From SYIM01 sp044359405 (GTDB lineage Bacteria > Pseudomonadota > Gammaproteobacteria > Burkholderiales > Burkholderiaceae_E), in NCBI GenBank assembly GCA_044359405.1, contig JBIKMC010000172.1:1-7249 (forward strand): a stretch of DNA of 7,249 nucleotides. Reading direction: 5' to 3'. Below the pieces are notes generated by a model. That model was not told where the DNA came from, did no database searches, and saw only the letters and a list, made by a program, of their open reading frames with translations. Position numbers and translations under genes: made by a program. Shown here one piece after another: positions 1 through 6,372 of the stretch. The number at the start of each line of letters is the position of its first letter. The first letter of the stretch is position 1.

Positions 1-388
1 TGGTTTCATGTTCGCACTGGGCTGCATTCAATCGATGAGCTGTCACACTGACCGTTGCCCTACCGGGGTTGCCACACAGGACCGGCTGCGCAGCCGGGCG
101 CTGGTGGTGCCCGACAAGGCGCAGCGCGTGTTTCAGTTTCATCGCAATACGCTTGAGGCCTTGCGCGAGCTGCTGCAATCGGCCGGACTTGCCCACCCAT
201 CCCAGCTGCGACCGCATCACATCATGCATCGGGTCAGCCGCGATGACGTCCGCCCGCTATCCGAGGTTTACCGATTTCTTTCGCCTGGGGCTCTGCTTGA
301 GCCGGGGGGCGCCCAGGCCTGCGGCTCGCCCTGGTCGGCCTGGTGGGAGCGCGCTCGACCGGACAGCTTCAGACCGGTTCACGCCTAG
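1..388 (+). CDS. FMN-binding glutamate synthase family protein, C-terminal fragment (5' end outside window)
   Basis: This is the last ~128 residues of a GltB-type glutamate synthase-domain protein; the reading frame enters at base 2 and ends at TAG 386-388. The start of the visible part carries GCIQSMSCHTDRCPTGVATQ, the characteristic FMN/iron-sulfur segment of the family. Its cysteines are spaced C-x5-C-x4-C, the same spacing as the three 3Fe-4S ligands of the glutamate synthase large subunit. The following region, with FHRNTLEALRELL and LRPHHIMHRV, resembles the tail of the stand-alone single-domain members (about 500-550 residues), which lack the amidotransferase and GXGXG domains. The end comes soon after YRFLSPGALLEPG, again as in these short proteins. 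From family knowledge, the domain binds FMN and a 3Fe-4S cluster; the physiological reaction of the stand-alone forms is poorly defined, so true glutamate synthase activity should not be assumed. It is convergent with the LysE-type gene, with only 5 bp between the stop codons. Confidence 0.87.
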   Translation, partial: GFMFALGCIQSMSCHTDRCPTGVATQDRLRSRALVVPDKAQRVFQFHRNTLEALRELLQSAGLAHPSQLRPHHIMHRVSRDDVRPLSEVYRFLSPGALLEPGGAQACGSPWSAWWERARPDSFRPVHA

Positions 389-393
389 CAGAC

Positions 394-1005
394 CTACTTC
401 AGCGGCAGGGCGATGCCAATGGCGATGAAGATCAGCGCACAGCTTCGATTGAACAGGCTACCGCTTCGGGCCAGCCAAGGGCGCACGCGGTGAGCCCCCG
501 CGGCGATCAGCATTTCAGTGGCGAATTCAATGACCACGAAGGTGCCCGCCATGATGGCAAACTGTGCCGGTAGTGCCGCCGTCGGATCAATGAACTGTGG
601 CAGGAAGGCAGCGAAAAACAGCAGCGCCTTGGGATTGGTGAGCGCGGTCAGCAAACCCTGCCCAAAGCGCGATCGTGACGAGCCAGAGCGGAGCAACTGC
701 GCGTCGTCTGGCGTTCCTGGGGGCGGCGCAGCCCACAACTGAATCCCCAGCCACACCAGATAGGCTCCGCCCAGCCAACGCAGGGCTGAGAGCGCGCCCG
801 GCGTGGCTTGAAGTAGCGCGCCGATACCGAAGAGCGACATGCCGATGAGCATAGCGAATCCCAGCGTGCCACCGATAACGGTCGCTACGGTGGCTCTGGC
901 CCCCAACAAGGCACCGTGCGTGAGCGCCAGCAGTCCATTGGGACCGGGCGACAGTGACAGCCCCACTGCCGCGATCAGGTAGACCAGCCAAGTCTCGAGC
1001 GACAC
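394..1005 (-). CDS. LysE/RhtB-family amino-acid exporter
   Basis: This 203-residue inner-membrane protein has the usual length and pattern of the LysE/RhtB translocators, which export amino acids or related small molecules by proton antiport. The N-terminal helix runs into the family signature LSPGPNGLLALTHGALLGAR (residues 18-37). A second conserved block, GLLTALTNPKALLFFAAFLPQF, lies at about 117-138. The C-terminus FNRSCALIFIAIGIAL (185-200) is also typical. About five to six membrane segments are visible. The start is GTG at 1005-1003, chosen because MSLETWL is a normal family N-terminus; an AGGG motif 7 nt upstream, overlapping the tctA stop codon, could act as ribosome binding site. Only 9 bp separate it from tctA, so it is probably the last gene of the tct operon and translationally coupled to it. 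The substrate cannot be read from sequence. A link with the uptake system is inference from position only. Confidence 0.9.
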   Translation of the reverse strand: MSLETWLVYLIAAVGLSLSPGPNGLLALTHGALLGARATVATVIGGTLGFAMLIGMSLFGIGALLQATPGALSALRWLGGAYLVWLGIQLWAAPPPGTPDDAQLLRSGSSRSRFGQGLLTALTNPKALLFFAAFLPQFIDPTAALPAQFAIMAGTFVVIEFATEMLIAAGAHRVRPWLARSGSLFNRSCALIFIAIGIALPLK

Positions 1006-1014
1006 GCTACCGCC

Positions 1015-2508
1015 CTATCTCCGCCGGGCACGCCATCGCCGGATCAGCCAGGGGGAGAGCAGCAGCAGCAGGGCGATAGCCAAAATCGTGGCCGAAATGG
1101 GGCGGGTCATGAAAGTGGTGTAACTGCCCATGCTGATGGTGAGGGCCTGGCGGAGCGACTGCTCAGCCATGGGGCCCAGGATGAGGCCAATGATCATGGG
1201 GGCTACTGGAAAATCAAAGCGCCGGCAGATGAATCCCAGCACGCCGAAGGCGAACAGCAGCAGCAGGTCAAAGGCCGAATTACTAGCGCCGAAAACACCG
1301 GCTGCAGAAATGACGATGATGCCGGCGTACAGCCAGGGCGGCGGGATGCGCAGCAGTCGAACCCACAGACCCACCAGTGGCAAGTTGAGAATGAGCAGAA
1401 TCACATTGCCGATGTACAGGCTTGCGATCAGGGTCCAGACCAGAGCGCCCTGCTGAGTGAACAGCGTGGGGCCCGTCTGTATGCCATAGGACTCGAAGGC
1501 CGAAAGAATAATGGCCGCCGTCGCTGAGGTCGGAATACCCAGGGTGAGCAGCGGCATCAACACGCCCGCTGCAGCCGCATTGTTGGCGGCCTCAGGACCT
1601 GCCACTCCTTCGATCGCGCCACGGCCAAATTCCTCGGGGTGCCGGGACAGTTTTTTCTCGGTGTAGTAGCTGAGCAGCGTTGGCAGCTCGGCGCCCCCCG
1701 CAGGCATTGCGCCGATGGGAAATCCCAGAAGACTGCCGCGCAACCAGGGTTTCCACGATCGTCTGAGGTCTTCGCGACTGAGCATGAGCCGGTCGGTGAC
1801 CCGGTAGGTTTGAGCGTTCTGAGCTTCTCGCCCCTGCCAGGCCAGGAATAGGGCCTCGCCGACGGCAAACAGTCCCACTGCGGCGATGGTGACTTCGATG
1901 CCATCGAGCAATTCGACCTGACCAAGCGTGAACCGTGGCTGCCCGGTCTGCAGGTCGATGCCCACCAGACCAAACAACAGACCGGCAGCCAGGCTGACCA
2001 GACCGCGCAGGACGGAGTTGCCCAGCACTGCGGTGACCGCAACCAGAGCCAAGACCATCAAACTGAAGTATTCGGCCGGCCCGAAGGCGAGGGCCGCCTC
2101 GACCACCCAGGGCGAAATGAAGGTCAGGGCCAGCGTGCCAATGGTGCCAGCCACGAAGCTGCCGAGAGCCGCGGTGGCCAGTGCAGCTCCGGCGCGCCCC
2201 TTTCGAGCCATTTTGTTGCCCTCGAGCGCGGTGACCACCGTGGCCGACTCACCCGGCGTGTTGAGCAGAATAGAGGTGGTGGATCCCCCGTACATGGCGC
2301 CGTAGTAGATGCCTGCGAAGAGCACGAACATGCCAACCGCTGGCGCCTTGAACGTAAGAGGCAGCAGCAGGGCGATTGTGAGGGCTGGGCCGATGCCCGG
2401 CAGCACGCCGACCAGTGTTCCGACCAGGCATCCTGCGAAACCGTAAAGCAGGTTGATGGGCTGCAGCGCCGTGGCAAAGCCCTGTAGCAGGGAGTCAAAG
2501 GCGTTCAT
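1015..2508 (-). CDS. tctA: Tripartite tricarboxylate transporter large membrane subunit TctA
   Basis: This 497-residue protein matches the TctA family (normally about 500 residues, roughly 10-12 membrane helices). It is the transport subunit of the TTT system, using an ion gradient to import a carboxylate delivered by TctC. Family blocks appear in order: GTLVGVLPGIGP (30-41), GIYYGAMYGGSTTSILLNTP (66-85), FGPAEYFSLM (142-151), REDLRRSWKPWLRGSLLG (245-262), IEGVAGPEAANNAAA (299-313), LTLGIPTSATAA (321-332) and NNSAFD-like SNSAFD (409-414). The tail is strongly basic (RRWRARRR), consistent with a cytoplasmic C-terminus. The start is ATG 2508-2506, which overlaps the tctB stop as ATGA; a weak AGGG lies just upstream, so translational coupling to tctB is likely. 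The frame stays open far upstream of this ATG, but that part reads as arginine-rich, out-of-frame translation of tctB and is not protein-like. Confidence 0.95.
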   Translation of the reverse strand: MNAFDSLLQGFATALQPINLLYGFAGCLVGTLVGVLPGIGPALTIALLLPLTFKAPAVGMFVLFAGIYYGAMYGGSTTSILLNTPGESATVVTALEGNKMARKGRAGAALATAALGSFVAGTIGTLALTFISPWVVEAALAFGPAEYFSLMVLALVAVTAVLGNSVLRGLVSLAAGLLFGLVGIDLQTGQPRFTLGQVELLDGIEVTIAAVGLFAVGEALFLAWQGREAQNAQTYRVTDRLMLSREDLRRSWKPWLRGSLLGFPIGAMPAGGAELPTLLSYYTEKKLSRHPEEFGRGAIEGVAGPEAANNAAAAGVLMPLLTLGIPTSATAAIILSAFESYGIQTGPTLFTQQGALVWTLIASLYIGNVILLILNLPLVGLWVRLLRIPPPWLYAGIIVISAAGVFGASNSAFDLLLLFAFGVLGFICRRFDFPVAPMIIGLILGPMAEQSLRQALTISMGSYTTFMTRPISATILAIALLLLLSPWLIRRWRARRR

Positions 2509-2981
2509 GAGCCCTGTCTGCCAAAGCCTGCGATAGCGGGCCCAAGGTCTACGCCCAGCAGCAGCGAGAACAAGGACCAGAAGACGATGGCGATGAGTAT
2601 GCAAGCTGCCAGCGAACGCATACTGACCGGTTGATCGAAGGCACGCGCCACCCCCAGCGCGCTCAGGCTCGCCGCCACACAGAATCCGGCTGGTTTGATG
2701 AGCAGGGCGAATACCAGGCATCCGCCGATAAACCAGCCCGCCCTGCGGTTTGCGCCGGGCAGGGGTTTGGCCTCGGGGTCGAGTGCGGCGTCGGGCGCAC
2801 GCCCTCGCCATGCGCTGCGAGCATAGAGCAGCGCGACCACAATGAGCAGCGCACTGATCGCGGCCGGCACGGTGGAGGCGCCCACCTCGGCGTACATCGG
2901 AGATGCCGGGATGAGCACCACCAGCCAGGCCGCCAGACCACCGGCGGCCACCAGGAGCAGGCCAACGAGTCGGGCGTACAT
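2505..2981 (-). CDS. tctB: Tripartite tricarboxylate transporter small membrane subunit TctB
   Basis: This 158-residue membrane protein lies between tctC and tctA, in the standard tctCBA order, and has the size and helix pattern of TctB (about 4-5 helices). Hydrophobic segments are visible at about residues 5-25, 35-54, 82-96, 98-113 and 124-145, with a charged cytoplasmic-type loop at 55-81 (RSAWRGRAPD...GANRR). TctB sequences are poorly conserved; the assignment rests on size, topology and position as much as on sequence. TctB associates with TctA in the inner membrane, and its exact role in the family is not well understood. The start is ATG 2981-2979, directly before the first helix. No clear Shine-Dalgarno sequence precedes it, which fits coupling to tctC 21 bp upstream. 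Its stop overlaps the tctA start by 4 bp. Confidence 0.9.
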   Translation of the reverse strand: MYARLVGLLLVAAGGLAAWLVVLIPASPMYAEVGASTVPAAISALLIVVALLYARSAWRGRAPDAALDPEAKPLPGANRRAGWFIGGCLVFALLIKPAGFCVAASLSALGVARAFDQPVSMRSLAACILIAIVFWSLFSLLLGVDLGPAIAGFGRQGS

Positions 2982-3002
2982 GGCCGCGTGCGCGCTGCTG
3001 GG

Positions 3003-3983
3003 TCAGGCCAGGCCCAGATCCTTCAGGACCTCTTCGGCTTCTGCAATGCTTTTGGCGATTTCCTGCTCGAACGCCGGGCCGACCAGGAAAACATCGGTCC
3101 ATTTACGTTTTTCGAGCGTCTCTTTCCAGCCCGCCGAGGCGTGAATCTGTTTGAGCAGTTCCTGCAGCTTGGCGCGTTGGTCAGCCGAGATGCCCGGAGC
3201 ACCAAACACACCACGCCAATTGGCTGCGGTGACATTGACACCCAGTTCGAGCAGGGTGGGAACATTGACGCCGGGGATACGCTTGGTACCGGAGACAGCC
3301 AGAGCCTTCATGCGGCCCGATTCGATGTGCTCCTGAAATTCAGAATAACCTGAGATGCCGGCAGTAACCTGACCACCCAGAATGGCCGCATTGGCCGGAC
3401 CGCCGCCAGCGAACGCGACATAGGCCGCCTCGCGGGCGTTTCGACCCAAGGCCTTGATAACCAGCCCCAGCAGCTGATGGTCTGTGCCCCCAGCGGAGCC
3501 TCCAGCCACCGATACCGCTTTGGGGTTGGCCTTGATGGCAGTGGCCAGGTCGTTCCAGTTCTGAATCTTGCCGCTGGCGGGTACGACGATAACGCCCGCC
3601 TCTTCGGTGAGACGGGCCAGCGGTACCACGTCTTTCATGGTGACCGGGCTTTTGTTGGTGATGGCAGCGCCGACCATGACTGAGCCGCCGACCATCAAGG
3701 TGTTGCCCTGCCCCTTTTTCTGGTTGACGAAGCGGGGTAAGCCGACCATGCCACCGGCGCCCCCCACGTTTTCGAATTGAAAGCTGCCAACCAGGCCCGC
3801 GCCTTTTGCAGCGGCCTCGAGCGCGCGAGCCGTTCCGTCCCAACCCCCACCGGGTGCGGCCGGGACGAACATGTTGATGCTGTCGAACAGGGCTTTTGTC
3901 TGTGCGAACGCCGAGCCGGGAAGCGCGGTACACGCACCGAGTGCGGCGGTGGCACTCAGAAAGTCACGACGTTGTGGTCTCAT
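3003..3983 (-). CDS. tctC: Tripartite tricarboxylate transporter substrate-binding protein TctC (Bug family)
   Basis: This 326-residue periplasmic binding protein is of normal TctC/Bug length. The N-terminus has a twin-arginine motif, RRDFL at residues 5-9, then a short hydrophobic stretch and a likely cleavage site after AFA (27|28); export by Tat is inferred from this. The mature part shows Bug landmarks: VPAAPGGGWDGTARAL (40-55) in the first ligand-binding loop, ENVGGAGGMVG (71-81), the second binding loop around SVAGGSAGGTDHQLLG (158-173), and VAFAGGGPANAAILGGQV (189-206). The GGWDGTAR and GGTDHQ variants belong to the TctC-like branch that binds carboxylates such as citrate or tricarballylate, but the ligand here cannot be fixed from sequence. 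The start ATG 3983-3981 has a good AGGAG motif 10 nt upstream. As first gene of the trio with the best ribosome binding site, it is expected to be made in excess over the membrane subunits. Confidence 0.94.
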   Translation of the reverse strand: MRPQRRDFLSATAALGACTALPGSAFAQTKALFDSINMFVPAAPGGGWDGTARALEAAAKGAGLVGSFQFENVGGAGGMVGLPRFVNQKKGQGNTLMVGGSVMVGAAITNKSPVTMKDVVPLARLTEEAGVIVVPASGKIQNWNDLATAIKANPKAVSVAGGSAGGTDHQLLGLVIKALGRNAREAAYVAFAGGGPANAAILGGQVTAGISGYSEFQEHIESGRMKALAVSGTKRIPGVNVPTLLELGVNVTAANWRGVFGAPGISADQRAKLQELLKQIHASAGWKETLEKRKWTDVFLVGPAFEQEIAKSIAEAEEVLKDLGLA

Positions 3984-3993
3984 GATTGGGAAT

Positions 3994-3999
3994 CTCCTT
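3994..3999 (-). promoter_or_regulatory. Shine-Dalgarno sequence of tctC
   Basis: On the - strand this reads AAGGAG, with 10 nt between it and the tctC ATG. It is the strongest ribosome binding site in the five-gene - strand run and supports the chosen tctC start. Confidence 0.7.
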
Positions 4000-4010
4000 T
4001 GATGGTAAAT

Positions 4011-4039
4011 GCCTGCGATGGCAACATCCTAGCGCAGGC
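4011..4039 (-). terminator. Possible hairpin between the M48 protease gene and tctC (weak terminator or attenuator)
   Basis: A perfect 7-bp inverted repeat, GCCTGCG at 4011-4017 and CGCAGGC at 4033-4039, encloses a 15-nt loop that contains the protease stop codon (4029-4031). In the - strand transcript the stem is followed by AUUUACC, only a weak U-tract, so a full Rho-independent terminator is doubtful. It could partly separate expression of the protease from tctCBA or act as a processing or stability element. Confidence 0.35.
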
Positions 4040-5639
4040 CGGCGTTTCTATCCTCGAGTTCGATACGGAAGGCTGCGCGAAGTTCGCGCAGGCGCGCGTC
4101 GATGCGTGAGGCCTCGTAAAAGCTCATCGAACGAGTGCGTTGCGCCAGTTGCAACTGCTCGATCGCGGTTGGCCAGGCGCCCAGCAGGGCATAGTGTTCA
4201 CCCATCGACACATGGGCTTGTGCGGTCTTACCCAGGGCTGATTGGGCCTGCGCCAGCATCTGCCACAGGCGAGCATCGCCCCGGCGCTCTTCAAGCGCGC
4301 TACTGATCAATGCCTCGGCTGACTTCCAATCGCCCAGCAAGAGCAGGCAACGGGCCTGCGTGTGCGTGAGCGCAGGCGTGCGCTGCGAGCGGGCGATAGC
4401 CCGCTCAACCACGACAAGCGCCTCGCGCGGTCGATTGAGGGTCAGCTCAAGCTCAGCGGCGAGCCGTTCGACAAAGGGGTGGGCTGGCGGCAGCAGTTTG
4501 CGCGCCTGTTCGATGGCGCTGCGCGTGAACGCCTCATCCTGCGCCTGCAGGCCTACTGCGGCGAGGCCGAACCAGGCCAGTGCCGGGTCGATCGCCCGCT
4601 CGGCTAGCTGTCGCTCGAGGACTGAACGGCTGCGCGACAAACCGTCCAGCGAGCGATCGAGCGTGGCGCGCAGACGCACGCGCAGCAGCAAAAACTCCAG
4701 ACTGTCGGCGCGTTGGCGATAGCGACTCTCCAGTACACGATTGCGGATATCGCCCATCCGCTCGATCGTCAGCGGATGGGTGCGCATGTAGACCGGGGCA
4801 GCGCTTTCATTGAGTCGTGATGCCTGCTGCAGGCGCTCGAAAAAGCTGGCCATGGCCACACCCTCGAACCCGGCCTGTTGCAGCATCTCGAGCCCCAGCC
4901 GATCAGCCTCGCGCTCGGCATCGCGCGAAAAGCCCAGCATCTGACCCTGCTGCAGCGTGGAACCCAGAGCGACGACCCCACCGGCCGCCTGAGGGTTGCT
5001 GCGCGCGGCCAGCGCCGCCAGTACCAGGGAGGTGATCATCAAAGCCATGCTCTGCCGCTGTGCAGACAGCATGCGGGCGATATGGCGTTGCGTGACGTGA
5101 CCGATCTCGTGGGCGAGCACTGAGGCAAGCTCGGACTCGCTCTGGGCACTTGCAAAAAGTCCGGTGTGCACGCCGATGAATCCGCCCGGCAGGGCGAACG
5201 CATTAAGGGTTCGATCATCGATGGCGAATAGCTCAAAGCTGAACCCTGATGCGGCGGGCGTTGCCGCCAGTCGCGCCACAAACGCATTGAGAAACTCGGT
5301 CAGTTCGACGTCGTCCAGCAGTACGCCTGCGCGGCGCAACTCGCGCATGACCGCCTCTCCGATGCGACGCTCAGCCGCTGGCGTCAGCTCGTCTCCTGCC
5401 GCATCGCCCAACTGGGGCAGAGCCTGGGCAAACGCCGGTGGCGCGAACCCTGATGGCGGTGCGGTCAGAACGACGGCAAGGATTGCTGCCAGTACACGGC
5501 CAGCCAACCGGGAGAGCGTGCGCTGCTTTGGCGCGGGCATTGGCTGGGGCCGCAGCGCGACAACTGACGTGAGGTTGGGCGCCATCGCCTTTGGAGTGGC
5601 AGTCCGGCCGGACTGGGCAGATCTGACGATTTTCAGCAT
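4029..5639 (-). CDS. BepA-like periplasmic M48 metalloprotease with C-terminal TPR repeats
   Basis: This zinc metalloprotease is 536 residues from the ATG at 5639. The catalytic HEXXH motif is HEIGH (177-181), with the third zinc ligand E244 in FSRDAEREADRLG, and a conserved histidine in RTHPLTIERMGDIRNR (H288), the region that in E. coli BepA contains the regulatory H246. A signal peptide fits residues 34-71, with basic KQRTLSRLAGR, a hydrophobic core and cleavage after AFA. From about residue 320 the protein is helical and TPR-like (ARCLLLLGDWKSAEALISSA; LAQAQSALGKTAQAHVSMG). In E. coli, BepA acts at the BAM complex as protease and chaperone for LptD and other outer-membrane proteins; the same role is inferred here. 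The start is uncertain: the frame is open to a GTG at 5687, and ATGs at 5585 or 5540 are possible. The 5540 start would give 503 residues, nearest to BepA (487), with a compact signal peptide. None has a well-spaced ribosome binding site. Confidence 0.92.
   Translation of the reverse strand: MLKIVRSAQSGRTATPKAMAPNLTSVVALRPQPMPAPKQRTLSRLAGRVLAAILAVVLTAPPSGFAPPAFAQALPQLGDAAGDELTPAAERRIGEAVMRELRRAGVLLDDVELTEFLNAFVARLAATPAASGFSFELFAIDDRTLNAFALPGGFIGVHTGLFASAQSESELASVLAHEIGHVTQRHIARMLSAQRQSMALMITSLVLAALAARSNPQAAGGVVALGSTLQQGQMLGFSRDAEREADRLGLEMLQQAGFEGVAMASFFERLQQASRLNESAAPVYMRTHPLTIERMGDIRNRVLESRYRQRADSLEFLLLRVRLRATLDRSLDGLSRSRSVLERQLAERAIDPALAWFGLAAVGLQAQDEAFTRSAIEQARKLLPPAHPFVERLAAELELTLNRPREALVVVERAIARSQRTPALTHTQARCLLLLGDWKSAEALISSALEERRGDARLWQMLAQAQSALGKTAQAHVSMGEHYALLGAWPTAIEQLQLAQRTRSMSFYEASRIDARLRELRAAFRIELEDRNAGLR
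4073..4091. repeat. 19-bp near-perfect palindrome inside the 3' end of the M48 protease gene
   Basis: CTGCGCGAA (4073-4081) and TTCGCGCAG (4083-4091) are exact reverse complements around a single central base. As RNA this would form an 8-bp GC-rich stem with a 3-nt loop. It lies about 40 bp before the protease stop codon and about 90 bp upstream of the tctC start, and codes for LRELRA in the protease, so it may be either a nucleic-acid signal or a by-product of the coding sequence. Confidence 0.5.
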
Positions 5640-5647
5640 GGTCGGAT

Positions 5648-5657
5648 TGCTATGATA
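5648..5657. promoter_or_regulatory. Putative overlapping divergent -10 elements for moaC (+) and the M48 protease gene (-)
   Basis: On the + strand TGCTATGAT (5648-5656) is an extended -10 element (TG-n-TATGAT) and would start a moaC transcript near 5663, giving a leader of about 50 nt. On the - strand the same bases read TATCAT (5657-5652), also a TAnnnT -10 hexamer, which would start a transcript near 5645, just before the ATG at 5639. The core CTATGATAG is symmetric apart from its centre. No good -35 hexamer is seen on either side at 16-18 bp, so the call rests on the -10 sequences and the divergent gene layout. Confidence 0.42.
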
Positions 5658-5713
5658 GACCGCCTCCAAAAACACGTTGTCGTTCACTTATTTTCGGGCG
5701 AGTCTACGCTGCC

Positions 5714-6181
5714 ATGCTGAATCACTTCGATGCCGCCGGCCAGGCGCATATGGTCGACATTGCCGATAAATCGAGTACTCGGCGGGTGGCTGTCGCCATC
5801 GGCGAAATTCATATGCGTCCGGCTACCTTTGACCAGGTACGTAATGGGTCGGCCAAAAAGGGGGACGTCCTGGGAATTGCCCGCATCGCCGCCATTCAGG
5901 CGGCCAAGCGCACTGCGGATCTCATCCCTTTGTGCCATCCGATTGCGCTCACGCGTGTGTCGGTGTCATTTGAGCTTGACGAGGCGGCCCCGCTGGTTCG
6001 CTGCCAGGCTCAGGTGGAGTGCGAGGGTAAGACGGGCGTTGAGATGGAGGCGCTCACAGCGGTGCAGGTGGGGCTGCTCACCGTCTACGACATGGTCAAA
6101 GCGATTGATCGCGGTATGACGATCACCGGAGTGAGACTGCTTGAAAAGCATGGCGGCAAGTCGGGCAGCTGGGTGGCGTAA
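5714..6181 (+). CDS. moaC: Cyclic pyranopterin monophosphate synthase MoaC
   Basis: This 155-residue protein is a full-length MoaC (E. coli 161). MoaC acts in the cytoplasm in the first step of molybdenum cofactor synthesis, converting the MoaA product 3',8-cyclo-7,8-dihydro-GTP to cyclic pyranopterin monophosphate; the family is a hexamer. Conserved blocks are AHMVDIADK (11-19), KKGDVLGIARIAAIQAAKRT (48-67), DLIPLCHPIAL (69-79), GKTGVEMEALTA (105-116) and YDMVKAIDRGM (125-135). The residues aligned with E. coli catalytic K51, H77, D128 and K131 are K49, H75, D126 and K129, all present. The start ATG 5714 is chosen because HFDAAGQAHMVD aligns with the family N-terminus; the Shine-Dalgarno sequence is weak. 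The gene is divergent from the M48 protease and stands alone: no other moa or moe gene is in the window. The leader is far too short for a Moco riboswitch. The usual TAA stop is followed by a 191-bp gap. Confidence 0.97.
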   Translation: MLNHFDAAGQAHMVDIADKSSTRRVAVAIGEIHMRPATFDQVRNGSAKKGDVLGIARIAAIQAAKRTADLIPLCHPIALTRVSVSFELDEAAPLVRCQAQVECEGKTGVEMEALTAVQVGLLTVYDMVKAIDRGMTITGVRLLEKHGGKSGSWVA

Positions 6182-6372
6182 GTCGGGCGTCGGTATCACG
6201 GCTTTGGCCTGGGGGTAGCGCGGGCTGATACGCGTTGCGCCCTGATTGCCGCAGCCGGCAGGGTTTGGCCATCATGGCTTCAAGCAGTCCCTGCGGGTAG
6301 GTTTTCGTGAGCAACGCCGAAAGAGCGTGACCTTGACCGCCGGGAGTATGTCGATCTCCCGGGAGCTTGGCC
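6182..6372. other. Intergenic region between moaC and the small membrane protein gene
   Basis: This 191-bp stretch holds no convincing gene. It contains imperfect dyads, including GCCATcATGGC around 6268-6278 within a GCAGGG...CCCTGC pair (about 6257-6292), none followed by a U-tract, so no moaC terminator is assigned. A TTGACC sequence at 6333-6338 resembles a -35 box but has no matching -10 element. The last 33 bp carry the hairpin and ribosome binding site described separately. Confidence 0.5.
6340..6365 (+). promoter_or_regulatory. Shine-Dalgarno sequence partly inside a 7-bp hairpin, upstream of the small membrane protein
   Basis: GGGAG (6361-6365) lies 7 nt before the ATG at 6373 and decides that start. 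CCGGGAG (6340-6346) pairs exactly with CTCCCGG (6356-6362) across a 9-nt loop, so the first two bases of the Shine-Dalgarno sequence are part of the stem. CCGGGAG also recurs directly at 6359-6365, which makes CTCCCGGGAG (6356-6365) a perfect 10-bp palindrome. Confidence 0.5.

Noticed and set aside
358..378. ACCGG...CCGGT dyad at the end of the glutamate-synthase-type gene as a bidirectional terminator
   Set aside because: The stem is only 5 bp with an 11-nt loop and no T-tract on either side; too weak to call.
2509..3102. Open upstream extension of the tctA frame through all of tctB into the end of tctC (about 198 extra codons)
   Set aside because: The extension reads as arginine-, glycine- and alanine-rich sequence without protein-like features, while the overlapping frame encodes a good TctB. 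It is a GC-rich open-frame artefact.
2631..3353. 240-codon open frame on the + strand
   Set aside because: It lies antisense to tctB and tctC, both well supported, and its composition is that of a shadow frame.
5640..5713. Molybdenum-cofactor riboswitch ahead of moaC
   Set aside because: The region upstream of moaC is too short and shows no structured leader; the predicted leader would be about 50 nt.
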